Shown here: piece by piece, positions 1 through 8,425 of the stretch
Position numbering within the stretch: the first letter of the stretch is position 1
How the letters are laid out: each line of letters opens with the position of its first letter
Assembly: GCA_958439725.1 (NCBI GenBank)
Contig: CAUBWJ010000014.1
Coordinates: forward strand, 1-53,867
Length of the DNA: 53,867 nt
Direction: 5' to 3'
Source: an uncultured Muribaculaceae bacterium
Lineage (GTDB): Bacteria; Bacteroidota; Bacteroidia; Bacteroidales; Muribaculaceae
Notes under the pieces: generated by a model
What the model saw: the letters and a program-made list of their open reading frames with translations, nothing else
What the model was told of the DNA's origin: nothing
Database searches by the model: none
Made by a program: the position numbers and the translations under genes

Positions 1-140
1 TGTCCACTTAGAACTTTTGCAACGCAATCCATCACCCCAAATGTCCACCCTGCCTTATATTCCGGTTTCAGAGGAGAAGCCATTAAAACCGATACCGGCG
101 CCAGTGCGCCTAAAATAAAAAATAACGCCTTACACTTCAT
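1..140 (-). CDS. Exported protein, N-terminal fragment cut by window edge
   Basis: An open frame begins with ATG at 138-140 on the minus strand and runs off the left edge without a stop, giving 46 codons. The translation starts MKCKALFFILGALAPVSVLM, a typical Sec signal peptide with a short basic start and a hydrophobic core. About 25 residues of a mature region follow (SPLKPEYKAGWTFGV...). A CAAAGGTA sequence at 180-187, which reads TACCTTTG on the minus strand, could be its -7 promoter box. Too little is present to assign a family. It is divergent from the sulfatase at 362. Confidence 0.5.
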   Translation of the reverse strand, partial: MKCKALFFILGALAPVSVLMASPLKPEYKAGWTFGVMDCVAKVLSG

Positions 141-304
141 CTTTACATGGAATTGGATTGGATTGGCAATTTACCTTTACAAAGGTAGAATTCCAAAGGC
201 AGTAAACCACTGCATAATCCTACGATTTATGAGCACTATACTATTATTCATATACCGACAGAACGGTTTGTAATGAGGTCTTTATAGTAACCGGGATTTT
301 TTGC

Positions 305-312
305 TAAATTTG
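305..312 (+). promoter_or_regulatory. Bacteroidota -7 box for the sulfatase gene
   Basis: TAAATTTG matches TAnnTTTG and lies 49 nt upstream of the sulfatase ATG. The -33 position carries TTTA at 281-284 (spacing 20), an imperfect match to TTTG. Confidence 0.5.
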
Positions 313-361
313 CATTAGAATACCATCGACCTCCATTATCCACCACCCTGTTTATTGCCAG

Positions 362-1876
362 ATGAAAACCTCAATATTACTCTCCGGACTTGCTTTGCCG
401 CTGTGCATGCCCCACGACGCCCAGGCCCGCAAACAGCCCCATATAATCCTGATCATTACCGACCAGCAGCGCGGTGACGCGCTGGGATGCGCCGGGAAAT
501 ACGCAATAAAGACCCCTAATCTCGACTCGCTCGCATCTGACGGCTTCTTCTTCAACAACGCCTACTCATCGGCTCCGAGCAGCACCCCGGCCCGTTCGGG
601 ATTGCTCACAGGCATGTCGCCCTGGCACCACGGCCTTCTGGGCTACTCCAGCCGCATAGGCGAGCACTACCGCTACGAGATGCCGCAGATGCTTCGCGAC
701 AACGGCTATCTTGCACTCGGCATAGGAAAGATGCACTGGACGCCGCAGAACGCCCTCCACGGCTTCCACGCCACGCTGGTGGATGAGAGCGGACGCGTGG
801 AATCGCCAAATTTCGTGAGCGATTACCGCAAATGGTTCCAGACCGTGGCACCGGGAGTGAACCCCGACTCCACCGGAATTGACTGGAACGGCCATGCCGC
901 GGCCGCATACAAGCTCCCCGAGCAGCTCCATCCCACGGCTTGGACCGGCACCACCGCTGTGCGCACCATCGAGCATTTCGACACCGCTTCTGCCCGTCCG
1001 CTGTTCCTCAAAGTATCGTTCGCACGCCCCCACAGCCCCTACGATCCGCCGCAGCGCATCCTCTCGATGTACGACGGCGTGGAGATTGCTCCGGCCGCAC
1101 ATGGCGAGTGGAGCAAGGATGTAGGCAGCAAGGTGACCGATCCAGCACAGGATCCCACCGCCCCCTACGCGCAGTTCAGCGACGAATATGTGGAGAATAC
1201 CCGCCGCCATTATTATGCCTCTGTAACGTTCATCGACGAGCAGGTTGGCGACATCATCAAGGCGCTTAAGGAAAAAGGGATGTATGACGACGCGCTGATT
1301 GTGTTCACCTCCGACCACGGCGACATGATGGGCGACCACAATTCCTGGCGCAAGACCTATCCTTACGAAGGCTCGGCAGCCATCCCGATGATTGTGAAAG
1401 TTCCGGAAGGTATTGCTCCGGTGCATGCCAAAGGCTCCGTGCTGGAGCAGCCGGTGGAACTGCGCGACATCCTCCCCACATTCCTCGACGCCGCCGGAGC
1501 TGAAGTTCCGGCCGACATGAACGGTCGCTCTATGCTTGCGCTCATCACTCAGAAGAATCCTCAGTGGCGCCGCTGGATTGACCTGGAGCACGCCACATGC
1601 TATTCCGACAATAATTACTGGTGCGGCCTCACCGACGGCAAAATGAAGTATATCTGGTTTCTCCGCAGCGGTCAGGAACAACTGTTCGACCTCACAGCCG
1701 ACCCCGAAGAGACCACCAATCTGATCGGCAACAAGAAATACGCCGCCAAAGCCTCCGAGATGCGCCGCGCCCTTGCCGACCACCTGAGCGAACGCGGCGA
1801 TGAGTGGGTGCGCGACGGCAAGCTCCAGACCCGCTCCACCACCCTCCTCTACAGCCCCAACTTCCCCAAGAACTAA
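362..1876 (+). CDS. Serine-type family S1 sulfatase
   Basis: Predicted to hydrolyse sulfate esters, probably on host or dietary glycans. An N-terminal signal-like segment (about residues 1-22) indicates export. The metal-binding start of the fold is seen as IIITDQQRGD (about 28-39). The maturation motif is S74-T-P-A-R78 followed by SGLLTG, so the residue converted to formylglycine is serine rather than cysteine. That conversion needs an anSME-type radical SAM enzyme, not visible here. A second metal/active-site motif, TSDHGDMMGDH, lies near residue 320. The length of 504 aa is normal for the family. The nearest gene is a divergent exported-protein fragment, so there is no SusCD partner in view. 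The substrate cannot be told from sequence. Confidence 0.9.
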   Translation: MKTSILLSGLALPLCMPHDAQARKQPHIILIITDQQRGDALGCAGKYAIKTPNLDSLASDGFFFNNAYSSAPSSTPARSGLLTGMSPWHHGLLGYSSRIGEHYRYEMPQMLRDNGYLALGIGKMHWTPQNALHGFHATLVDESGRVESPNFVSDYRKWFQTVAPGVNPDSTGIDWNGHAAAAYKLPEQLHPTAWTGTTAVRTIEHFDTASARPLFLKVSFARPHSPYDPPQRILSMYDGVEIAPAAHGEWSKDVGSKVTDPAQDPTAPYAQFSDEYVENTRRHYYASVTFIDEQVGDIIKALKEKGMYDDALIVFTSDHGDMMGDHNSWRKTYPYEGSAAIPMIVKVPEGIAPVHAKGSVLEQPVELRDILPTFLDAAGAEVPADMNGRSMLALITQKNPQWRRWIDLEHATCYSDNNYWCGLTDGKMKYIWFLRSGQEQLFDLTADPEETTNLIGNKKYAAKASEMRRALADHLSERGDEWVRDGKLQTRSTTLLYSPNFPKN

Positions 1877-1886
1877 CAAGGGCATA

Positions 1887-1924
1887 GTACATCTTTTCCG
1901 GCGGCTATCGCACGCCGGTTGTAC
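1887..1924. other. Inverted repeat between convergent genes
   Basis: Nested arms gtac/gtac and ccggcg/cgccgg form a hairpin between the convergent sulfatase and CNNM-type genes. Neither side carries a T-run, so it is only a possible transcription end. Confidence 0.3.
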
Positions 1925-1974
1925 AGAAATCGCGCATCCTGCGCTTTACACCTAATAATACTGGGGGCGCAAAA

Positions 1975-3258
1975 TCACTCCCCTTCCTGGGGCTGCGCCT
2001 TGGTGATGGTGATGAGTTCGAGGCGTGTGGCGGTGCGGCGCTTGATTGTGAAGAGATAGTCGTCGATGGTAAGTTCGGCACCCTGCGGAGGGATGTTGCC
2101 GGTGGAATAAAGTATATAACCGGCGAGTGTCTGATAATCGTCATCCTCAGGAATGTCGAGGTGGAAATTCTCGCGCAGATACTCAATTTCCACGCGTCCC
2201 GAGCACTCATATACCCCCGGCTCGGTCTCGCGCACCATCACGGTGCCTTTGTCGTGCTCGTCCTGTATATCGCCGAATATCTCTTCCACGAGGTCTTCGA
2301 GCGTCACCAGTCCGGCCGTGCCGCCGAATTCGTCAACCACAATGGCCATGGAGCGTTTCTCGGCAAGCAGACGCCGCATCATCTTGTTGGCCAGCAGCGA
2401 CTCTGGAGCAAACACCACAGGCTTTATATGGTCTTTCCAGTCGGTTTCGGGGTTGAACAGCTCGCTCACGTGGATATAACCCAGAACGTCGTCTATATCA
2501 TCGCGATACACCACGATTTTGCTGCGTCCCGAGGAGGTGAAGAGCGCGGAAAGCTCGTCGCGCGTGACGGTGGATACATTCACAGCCACTATCTCATTGC
2601 GGGGCTGCATGCAGTCGCGCAGATGCGTCGTGGAGAAATCAAGGGCGTTATGGAATATCTTTACCTCCGTTTCCACGGGCGTTTTCTCGGGATTTACCTC
2701 ATCTATGGTCTTCTCCAGATACTGGTTGAGGTCGCCAACCGTGAGCATGCGCACCCGCGAACTGTCTGCCTTCACGCCGAAAAGCCGCATAAGCGCCGTT
2801 GAAAGCCATGAGCTGAATATCGACACCGGATAGAGAATCACATAGAAAATGGCCACCGGAATCGCGAAAATCTTCAGCGACGTATAGGGGTTGATGCGGA
2901 AAATCGACTTTGGGAAAAACTCGCCCACAAGCAGAATAACGGCCGTGGATATCAGGGTGGAGAGTATCAGCACAACGGCCTGGTTGGTACACCAGCTTTC
3001 AATCCAGGGGTCGAGGAGCGCGGCCGCTCCCATACCGTAGATTACCAGCATCACATTGTTGCCTACAAGGATTGTGGAGATGAACAGATTGGGGTCGGCA
3101 TAGAACCGCCCTACGGTCTTGGCAAGAAAACCGCCCGATTTCACGTCGAGTTCCATTCTCACGCGGTCGGAGGTGATGAACGCTATTTCCGTGCCTGAAA
3201 AAAGTCCTGAGAATATCAGGGAGACCACGGCGAGGATTATCCAGGTAGTGAGTGTCAT
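1975..3258 (-). CDS. CNNM/CorC-like (DUF21-CBS) membrane transporter
   Basis: A 427-residue member of the family annotated as 'hemolysin' or CorB/CNNM Mg2+ exporter, also related to Bacteroidota GldE. The first ~150 residues form a DUF21 domain with several hydrophobic helices (e.g. TWIILAVVSLIFSGLFSGTE). A CBS pair follows (about 210-330), containing MAIVVDEFGGTAGLVTLEDL, and then a CorC_HlyC domain (about 345-420). Its ATG overlaps the lptC stop in an ATGA arrangement, so the genes are translationally coupled. It is the last gene of the coaX-barrel-lptC cluster. Ion specificity cannot be read from sequence, and nothing here shows a gliding role. Confidence 0.85.
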   Translation of the reverse strand: MTLTTWIILAVVSLIFSGLFSGTEIAFITSDRVRMELDVKSGGFLAKTVGRFYADPNLFISTILVGNNVMLVIYGMGAAALLDPWIESWCTNQAVVLILSTLISTAVILLVGEFFPKSIFRINPYTSLKIFAIPVAIFYVILYPVSIFSSWLSTALMRLFGVKADSSRVRMLTVGDLNQYLEKTIDEVNPEKTPVETEVKIFHNALDFSTTHLRDCMQPRNEIVAVNVSTVTRDELSALFTSSGRSKIVVYRDDIDDVLGYIHVSELFNPETDWKDHIKPVVFAPESLLANKMMRRLLAEKRSMAIVVDEFGGTAGLVTLEDLVEEIFGDIQDEHDKGTVMVRETEPGVYECSGRVEIEYLRENFHLDIPEDDDYQTLAGYILYSTGNIPPQGAELTIDDYLFTIKRRTATRLELITITKAQPQEGE

Positions 3259-4115
3259 TTCTTGGGATTTTGATTGGAGAGTTCAAGCTTTTTCGGACCG
3301 CCTGACTCATCGAGTTTCAAAGGTTTCAGCGGGCGCCGTGCCTTTACGGCCGGTGTCTTCTCGGGCTTACGGGCAGCAGGGAGCGGTTCAGCCACGGCGG
3401 AAGCACTGTCGGCGGCGGTGGCGGTGCGGCGCGTGCGCTGACGGCCCGAAAGACGGTCGGGAGCCTGGCGGTCAGCCGCCGGGGTCTCAGCCACGGATGG
3501 CTGCGGGGCTTCGTCTCCTTCGCCGTCATATTCCTCCGCGCGCTCCGTAAACTGGTCGGCGGGGAAAATGCCGCTCACGTTCAGCACGCGGTATTGCGTC
3601 ATACGGTCGTTGCTCTCGAAGCCATATCCCTCGATTATGCGGTCGGCACGCTCTATGTGAATGAATGAATCGCTGTACACCTTCTCGTGACGCTGGTCCC
3701 AGAAAAGCTGGTTGGTGAGGAATTTCTCTCCAGCGGTGTTCTTTATGTCCACATAGCCGTCGAGGCGCCACAGCTGCTTGTTCTTGAGAAACAGTGCGGA
3801 GTCGCAGTCCACTGTGGCCTCACGGCGCATCATATTGTCGTATTTCTCCAGATGAAGCCCGTCGGGGAACTTCCAGTTGGGCTCCCGGGCCTCGTCAAAC
3901 ACCAGCCACAGCGGCGAATCTATGCGGTAGCGCACAAGCCCCGAATCGGAAATCAGCGTGGAGACATCGGTGGTGGTCATGGTGGCGAAGGTCTCGGGAT
4001 CGTATTTCAGGTCCACGAATTCCTTCTTGTCCTCGCGGCAGGCACACAGCATCAGCACGGCCGTAAGCGCTACAGCCGGCAGCGAGGTCATGCCCGGCAA
4101 GTGACGCTTCAGCAT
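3255..4115 (-). CDS. lptC: LptC-family LPS export protein with long C-terminal tail
   Basis: LptC is the bitopic component that passes lipopolysaccharide from the LptBFG transporter to the periplasmic bridge. This protein has an N-terminal hydrophobic segment with a possible lipobox ending at Cys26 (LCAC). A beta-rich LptC domain follows (about 45-195), containing the family-like stretch LWRLDGYVDIKNTAGEKF. The family is usually about 180-200 aa; here roughly 90 extra residues follow, rich in Ala, Pro, Glu, Arg and Lys and ending strongly basic. The start codon shares one base with the stop of the upstream barrel gene (TAATG), and the 3' end overlaps the CNNM gene. Confidence 0.8.
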   Translation of the reverse strand: MLKRHLPGMTSLPAVALTAVLMLCACREDKKEFVDLKYDPETFATMTTTDVSTLISDSGLVRYRIDSPLWLVFDEAREPNWKFPDGLHLEKYDNMMRREATVDCDSALFLKNKQLWRLDGYVDIKNTAGEKFLTNQLFWDQRHEKVYSDSFIHIERADRIIEGYGFESNDRMTQYRVLNVSGIFPADQFTERAEEYDGEGDEAPQPSVAETPAADRQAPDRLSGRQRTRRTATAADSASAVAEPLPAARKPEKTPAVKARRPLKPLKLDESGGPKKLELSNQNPKK

Positions 4116-5413
4116 TATCGCAGTTTATTCTGGAAGAACCAGAGTTCGTTGAAGTTGATGCCCAGGCGCACGCAGAAGTAATTCTCCTTAACCATAGGAT
4201 TGGGATGAGCCTGACGGTGACGGTATTCAAAACCGAGGTTGATAATGGTCTTGTCGGACACGGTGGGGAAGCCGAAGCCGCATGACACGCCGTAGTCGCG
4301 CACATTGTTGTCGCCCACCATCACATAGTCGCGGTTTAAGAAAGCTCCCGCGCGATATGTCATGCGACGGAAATAGCCGCCGCGCATCCCCGGGGTATAA
4401 GAGGCTCCCAGACCCACCTGATAGCGGTTGGCGAAGCGTGTGGTCTCCACATTCCAGTCGGTGGGCCAGCTGACGTTCTTGGCATTCGCCCAGGGCTGAT
4501 AGGTGAAGTCGGCCTCCACCATCAGCTTGTTGCGCCAGGTCCAGTTAAGGCCCGCGCCGTAGGTGGCGGGAAGGTCGGCGTTGTGACGAAGGCTCTTTTC
4601 GCCGAGAGTATCGGGTTTCACGTCGGCGTCTATGGCATATTTCACCACGTATGCATTACCCAGAAGTGTCTTGCCGGGAGAATAAGTGAGGCCTATGCCC
4701 AGACGGTTGTCGGGATTGACGTTGACATGATACTGAACGCCCAGCTGCACACGCCAGTCGCGCACACGGGTCACCTGCTCGAACAGCGACGTGTGGCCGG
4801 TGGAAGGCACGGTAGGCGTAACGTACACGTCGTTGATATTGGTGCCGAAGAGATAAGAGAAGTTGGCGCCCACAGAGAAGCCTTTGAACAGACGTCCTGC
4901 CACGCCTACATAAAGCTGGTTGAGACCTCCCATGCCCTGACGTGAGTTGACACCGTTGGCAATCTCGGAGCCGAACGAGTAGCCTACCGAGGAGAACGGC
5001 AGCAGACCTATGCTGGCTCCCATGTATTTGCCGATGGGGAACTGCATGGTGAGGTAGTCCAGACCGCCGCCGAAACGACGGTCCTTGGCAGGATTGATGT
5101 CGCCCACGGCACCCTCGCTCGACTTGATGGTGGTAAAGTCCACACCCATGTCGAAGAGGAAAGTCAGGGTATCTATCGCCGCATACGAAGCGGGGTTCAT
5201 CACGTTGATCTGGCGTCCGGAGCTCATGGCATAGCCCACGCCTCCCATCTGCTTCTGGGCGGCGGTGGCGTTGTTGTCAAGAATGCCGTAGCCGAACTTG
5301 GAGTAAGGCGACACATTTCCCTGGGCGTCTGCCTGGGCCGGAGCGGCCACACAGGCGGCAAGCACTGCGGCCGCGGCTATCAGTCTATTTATCTTCATTA
5401 TTTTCATTTTCAT
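4115..5413 (-). CDS. Outer-membrane beta-barrel protein, FadL/OMPP1-like
   Basis: A 432-residue protein with a cleavable signal peptide (Ala-rich core, about residues 8-30), then repeated amphipathic strands rich in Tyr, Gly and Asn. The N-terminal mature motif SPYSKFGYGILDN and the NPASYAAIDTLTF segment are typical of the Bacteroidota 'outer membrane protein transport' family related to FadL. The cargo is unknown. Several in-frame ATGs lie at the start (residues 1, 3 and 6), and I kept the longest. The 5' end overlaps the coaX 3' end by 29 nt. The gene sits between coaX and lptC, suggesting co-expression with envelope biogenesis functions. Confidence 0.75.
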   Translation of the reverse strand: MKMKIMKINRLIAAAAVLAACVAAPAQADAQGNVSPYSKFGYGILDNNATAAQKQMGGVGYAMSSGRQINVMNPASYAAIDTLTFLFDMGVDFTTIKSSEGAVGDINPAKDRRFGGGLDYLTMQFPIGKYMGASIGLLPFSSVGYSFGSEIANGVNSRQGMGGLNQLYVGVAGRLFKGFSVGANFSYLFGTNINDVYVTPTVPSTGHTSLFEQVTRVRDWRVQLGVQYHVNVNPDNRLGIGLTYSPGKTLLGNAYVVKYAIDADVKPDTLGEKSLRHNADLPATYGAGLNWTWRNKLMVEADFTYQPWANAKNVSWPTDWNVETTRFANRYQVGLGASYTPGMRGGYFRRMTYRAGAFLNRDYVMVGDNNVRDYGVSCGFGFPTVSDKTIINLGFEYRHRQAHPNPMVKENYFCVRLGINFNELWFFQNKLR

Positions 5414-6137
5414 TAAAGAGTATGATGCGGTTAAGGCCGATGCTCACAAGATTGCTCTCGACAGTAACCTCGAAATTACAGAGTTTGCTGAGCTCGCGCG
5501 CCCAGCCGCCGGTCATCACCACGCGTGTGTGGGCGGGAAGCCGCTGCAGATAGTAGGTAATGGCGCCGACCACGCCCCACACAGCTCCGTTGACCATCGC
5601 CGAAGCGGTGTCGTGGCCAAGGAATTCCTCGGGGTTAAGCTCGCGCGGAGCTTTCACGCGCGGGAGCCTTGCGGTGAAGCGGTGAAGGGCCTCCAGACGC
5701 ATGTTGATTCCCGGGGCTATGTTGCCGCCCATGAAATGGCCGTCGGCGCTCACGGCATCGTAAGTCACCGCAGTCCCGGCATCGACCACGAGCAGCGAGG
5801 TGGACGGATAGAGAGCCATGGCGCCCACGGCGGCCGCTATACGGTCAACGCCTAAGGTGCCGGGGGTACCGTAGTCAATCACCAGCGGCAATCGCATGTC
5901 GGAACGCAGCCTCACAACCTTGCGGGCCATCGCCGCCATGCCGGCCACCAGTTCCTGCCCGCGACCGGCCACACTGCAATAAAGCACAAGCTCCACATGG
6001 CTGGCAGGAGCGATGAAACGGGCAACATCGTCAATGCTCAGATGTTCCTCGATGCTCACCTTCAGCAGCTCCGACCCCTCCCAGAGGGCCATTTTGGCTG
6101 CCGAGTTTCCTTGGTCTATGGTCAGAAAGAGTGACAT
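5385..6137 (-). CDS. coaX: Type III pantothenate kinase
   Basis: Catalyses the first step of coenzyme A synthesis, phosphorylating pantothenate with ATP. The 250 aa length is normal for CoaX. Seen motifs of the acetate kinase/hsp70-like fold: the N-terminal phosphate loop TIDQGNSAAK (residues 6-15), the GTPGTLGVDRIAA stretch that contributes to pantothenate binding, and the second phosphate motif VDAGTAVTYD near residue 120. CoaX enzymes need a monovalent cation and are not feedback-inhibited by CoA (family knowledge). It heads the minus-strand cluster with the barrel protein, lptC and CNNM genes. A -7 box lies only 7 nt upstream of the ATG. Confidence 0.93.
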   Translation of the reverse strand: MSLFLTIDQGNSAAKMALWEGSELLKVSIEEHLSIDDVARFIAPASHVELVLYCSVAGRGQELVAGMAAMARKVVRLRSDMRLPLVIDYGTPGTLGVDRIAAAVGAMALYPSTSLLVVDAGTAVTYDAVSADGHFMGGNIAPGINMRLEALHRFTARLPRVKAPRELNPEEFLGHDTASAMVNGAVWGVVGAITYYLQRLPAHTRVVMTGGWARELSKLCNFEVTVESNLVSIGLNRIILFNENENNEDK

Positions 6138-6144
6138 TCGGGCA

Positions 6145-6152
6145 CAAATTTA
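6145..6152 (-). promoter_or_regulatory. -7 box directly upstream of coaX
   Basis: TAAATTTG on the minus strand, with 7 nt between the box and the ATG. Transcription would start at or next to the start codon, giving a leaderless or nearly leaderless mRNA. No clear TTTG is seen at -33. Confidence 0.45.
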
Positions 6153-6237
6153 GCAAATATCAAAGAATTGGCTGCTATATGGGCGATTAAAAAAACGAAA
6201 CGCCAAGGCCATTCACAGAGTGTTCGCGGCCATTCGT

Positions 6238-6627
6238 CTATACTTCCTCTTTTGCGCGGGTGCGGGGAATCATAATGGAGGTATAAGCCTCAAGGAAGCC
6301 GCCGGCTATGGTGAAGGCGAGCCAGTCCATAGGACCCGCTCCGGGATACCAGAGGAAGAAGGCTCCGGCGCAGAATATGATGGCCGACCAGAATTCTATG
6401 CGCATGAGGCGTTTCACCCTCAGCGATTTTCCTTTATAAGAAGGACGTATTATACGGGAAACCAAAAGTATGACGGCACCGGCCGAATAGAGTACGCGGG
6501 TCACGGGCGACACCACTCGCAAAAGCGGCAGCAGCGTGCCCACGGCTATGAGCAGAAGCCCGGCCACACCGAGCCAGATAGCTGTGACGGAGCGGGTATT
6601 ATTGCCGTAGGATGTGGGATTGTTCAT
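6238..6627 (-). CDS. Small multi-pass membrane protein, unknown function
   Basis: A 129-residue protein with about four hydrophobic helices: roughly 15-36, 42-60, 78-95 and 101-117. A basic loop (RPSYKGKSLRVKRLMR) lies between helices two and three. I do not recognise a named family. It follows the FtsB/DivIC-like gene by 26 nt on the same strand, so it is probably the last gene of the DUF3822-rsmD-ftsB transcription unit. The position suggests an envelope role, but no catalytic motif is visible. Confidence 0.65.
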   Translation of the reverse strand: MNNPTSYGNNTRSVTAIWLGVAGLLLIAVGTLLPLLRVVSPVTRVLYSAGAVILLVSRIIRPSYKGKSLRVKRLMRIEFWSAIIFCAGAFFLWYPGAGPMDWLAFTIAGGFLEAYTSIMIPRTRAKEEV

Positions 6628-6653
6628 ATAGTATGCTGTTATGTGTGTATGGG

Positions 6654-6977
6654 TCAGGATTCGCTTTCCACCACCACAAACACGTCCTCGTTGTCGCGCT
6701 GCATGTGGTAATTTTCCCTCACCACGCGCTCCATGGCCTCGGGGTCCACGGACAGGTCGTGGTTCAGCCGCTGGTAGTAGAGAAGGGTGTCGCGGTTGGC
6801 TTTGATTTCGGCCTGCAGACGCTCTATCTCGCGGTTCTGCTCATAGGCGAGAGCCGCGGAATTGTCGGTGAAGAATAGCAGATATACCAGCACCGCGCCG
6901 ACCACGAGCATATTCAGGCTCAGATAGCGGCGGCACCATTGCAGAAAAGTGCGGTGACGGAATGACTGTTCACTCAT
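6654..6977 (-). CDS. FtsB/DivIC-family cell division protein
   Basis: A 107-residue bitopic protein of the septum formation initiator family, which forms a coiled coil with FtsL and FtsQ/DivIB in the divisome. A short basic cytoplasmic N-terminus is followed by one transmembrane helix (about 22-37, LNMLVVGAVLVYLLFF). A periplasmic coiled coil comes next (about 45-75), with hydrophobic heptad positions in YEQNREIERLQAEIKANRD. The family-typical end DPEAMERVVRENYHM follows. Its start overlaps the rsmD stop by 4 nt, implying coupled translation. Confidence 0.85.
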   Translation of the reverse strand: MSEQSFRHRTFLQWCRRYLSLNMLVVGAVLVYLLFFTDNSAALAYEQNREIERLQAEIKANRDTLLYYQRLNHDLSVDPEAMERVVRENYHMQRDNEDVFVVVESES

Positions 6978-7549
6978 TGTTGAGGCGTTTGGGTGGGAGA
7001 ATCGGAAGCGGCAGGGATTTCGAATATGGAGAAATTCACGCTGCCGTATGCAAGATGGCGGCGAAAATAGGGATGCGCGGAGTAATCGCGTGTACGTCCG
7101 TGCTCGAGAATGAAAATGCCTCCGGGACGGATGATGCCCGAGTCGAGCACGGCGGGAGCCACCTTGTCGAAATCGGGGAGGTCGTAAGGCGGGTCGGCGA
7201 ACACGAGGTCAAACCGTCCGCGGGCGGCGGTGGCCAGATAGCGGAACACATCGCCGCGTATCAGCTGGAGATTATCGGCGCCGAGCGTGCGCGCCACCTC
7301 CGCGATAAACTTCTGCTGCACCGGAGCCTTCTCGACGGCTGTTACTCTTGCGGCTTCGCGCGAGAGAAGCTCGAAGCTAACGGCTCCCGTGCCCGCAAAG
7401 AGGTCAAGAGCCTCCAGGCCCTCTATGTCGGTGAGATTCTCTATTACATTGAACAGGTTTTCGCGCGCAAAGTCGGTGGTGGGACGTGCCGTGATGTTCT
7501 TTGGCACGTCGAAGCGGCGGCGTCCGTATTTTCCCCTGATTATTCGCAT
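6974..7549 (-). CDS. rsmD: 16S rRNA (guanine966-N2)-methyltransferase RsmD
   Basis: Methylates G966 of 16S rRNA using S-adenosylmethionine. The 191-residue protein opens with the family motif MRIIRGKYGRRRFDVP. The SAM-binding motif I is ALDLFAGTGAVSFELLSR (about 46-63). The catalytic N6/N2-type motif DLVFADPPYDLP is near residue 120. The RsmD-typical TRPTTDFARENLFN stretch precedes motif I. It overlaps the upstream DUF3822 gene by 10 nt and the downstream ftsB-like gene by 4 nt. Confidence 0.93.
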   Translation of the reverse strand: MRIIRGKYGRRRFDVPKNITARPTTDFARENLFNVIENLTDIEGLEALDLFAGTGAVSFELLSREAARVTAVEKAPVQQKFIAEVARTLGADNLQLIRGDVFRYLATAARGRFDLVFADPPYDLPDFDKVAPAVLDSGIIRPGGIFILEHGRTRDYSAHPYFRRHLAYGSVNFSIFEIPAASDSPTQTPQQ

Positions 7550-8361
7550 GGTTTGAATATTAAAAGGTCGAAAGGAGCATCGAGAGTGGTGCGCCCGGTG
7601 CGGTAAGGGAGCGCGGGAGGCTCCAGGCGCGACACATGCGGAGCAAAGCGGCCCAACTCCTCGGCGAGCGCGGCAAAGCCGTCGCCTCCGGCACAGATGT
7701 GTGTCGAAGCAAGGTCAAGTCCGAGAGTGTGTAGTGCCGAAAGGATGTAATATGCAGCGTCGTAACCTCCGCGGCAGCGGAAATAGTTTGCACAAAGCAG
7801 CTTGCCTCCGCTTACTATAACCACCGTCAGTTCCTTGCCGCGCAGAAGCGCATAAGCCGACGTCGCGCGGCCTTCATGAGCCGGAAGAGACATGAGATAT
7901 TCCACAAGGCGTCCCATGCGCCCGTAGAAACGGATGTTGAAGAAAGTACGGCAAAGAAAAGCGTATGTGTCCTCGTCGATCCACTGGGTCATGATGGCGT
8001 TTTCAGCGCCGCAGCCCTCGGTAAGAAGATGGGATGACTCACATTCCGGACCCAGCACGCTCCTGCCCATCTCCAGCACGGCATCGCCGTCCAGACCAGC
8101 GGGAAGGGCCATGAAACTGCCGCAGTCGGCGATGCAGTAGACTCGCTTGAAATCGCAGAGCAGCAGCGGATTCTCATATATCACGTCCTCGAGGGCCTTG
8201 CGGCGGTCGGGAGTGGCGGAATCGAAAGCAAACGTGCGCCAGATCATCTCCTCGTCGGCAACCGGAGGGATGAGGGCAACGTCAAGCCTCTCGTCTCCGG
8301 GCATCAGAACGAGGCTCCAGAGCTGAGGCTGAGCAATCAAATCCTTATCGAGAAGTGTCAT
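7540..8361 (-). CDS. DUF3822 family protein
   Basis: A 273-residue protein resembling the Bacteroidota DUF3822 family, which commonly neighbours rsmD; the function is not established. The alternating beta-strand pattern and two similar halves (VYCIADCGSFMALP and ELTVVIVSGGKLLCANYF) fit an actin/hsp70-like ATPase fold, but that is an inference from pattern only. There is no signal peptide or transmembrane segment, so it should be cytoplasmic. It starts the transcription unit that continues into rsmD, with a 10 nt overlap, and a -7 box lies 7 nt upstream of its ATG. Confidence 0.75.
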   Translation of the reverse strand: MTLLDKDLIAQPQLWSLVLMPGDERLDVALIPPVADEEMIWRTFAFDSATPDRRKALEDVIYENPLLLCDFKRVYCIADCGSFMALPAGLDGDAVLEMGRSVLGPECESSHLLTEGCGAENAIMTQWIDEDTYAFLCRTFFNIRFYGRMGRLVEYLMSLPAHEGRATSAYALLRGKELTVVIVSGGKLLCANYFRCRGGYDAAYYILSALHTLGLDLASTHICAGGDGFAALAEELGRFAPHVSRLEPPALPYRTGRTTLDAPFDLLIFKPCE

Positions 8362-8368
8362 AGCTCTG

Positions 8369-8376
8369 CAAAGGTA
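8369..8376 (-). promoter_or_regulatory. -7 box directly upstream of the DUF3822-rsmD unit
   Basis: TACCTTTG on the minus strand, 7 nt from the ATG, the same spacing as at coaX. An inverted repeat (ttattcc-gg-ggaataa, 8379-8394) lies just upstream and could be an operator. The -33 element is not clear. Confidence 0.4.
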
Positions 8377-8425
8377 ACATTATTCCGGGGAATAACATAC
8401 CTGTGCAATCCAAAATAACTCTGAA

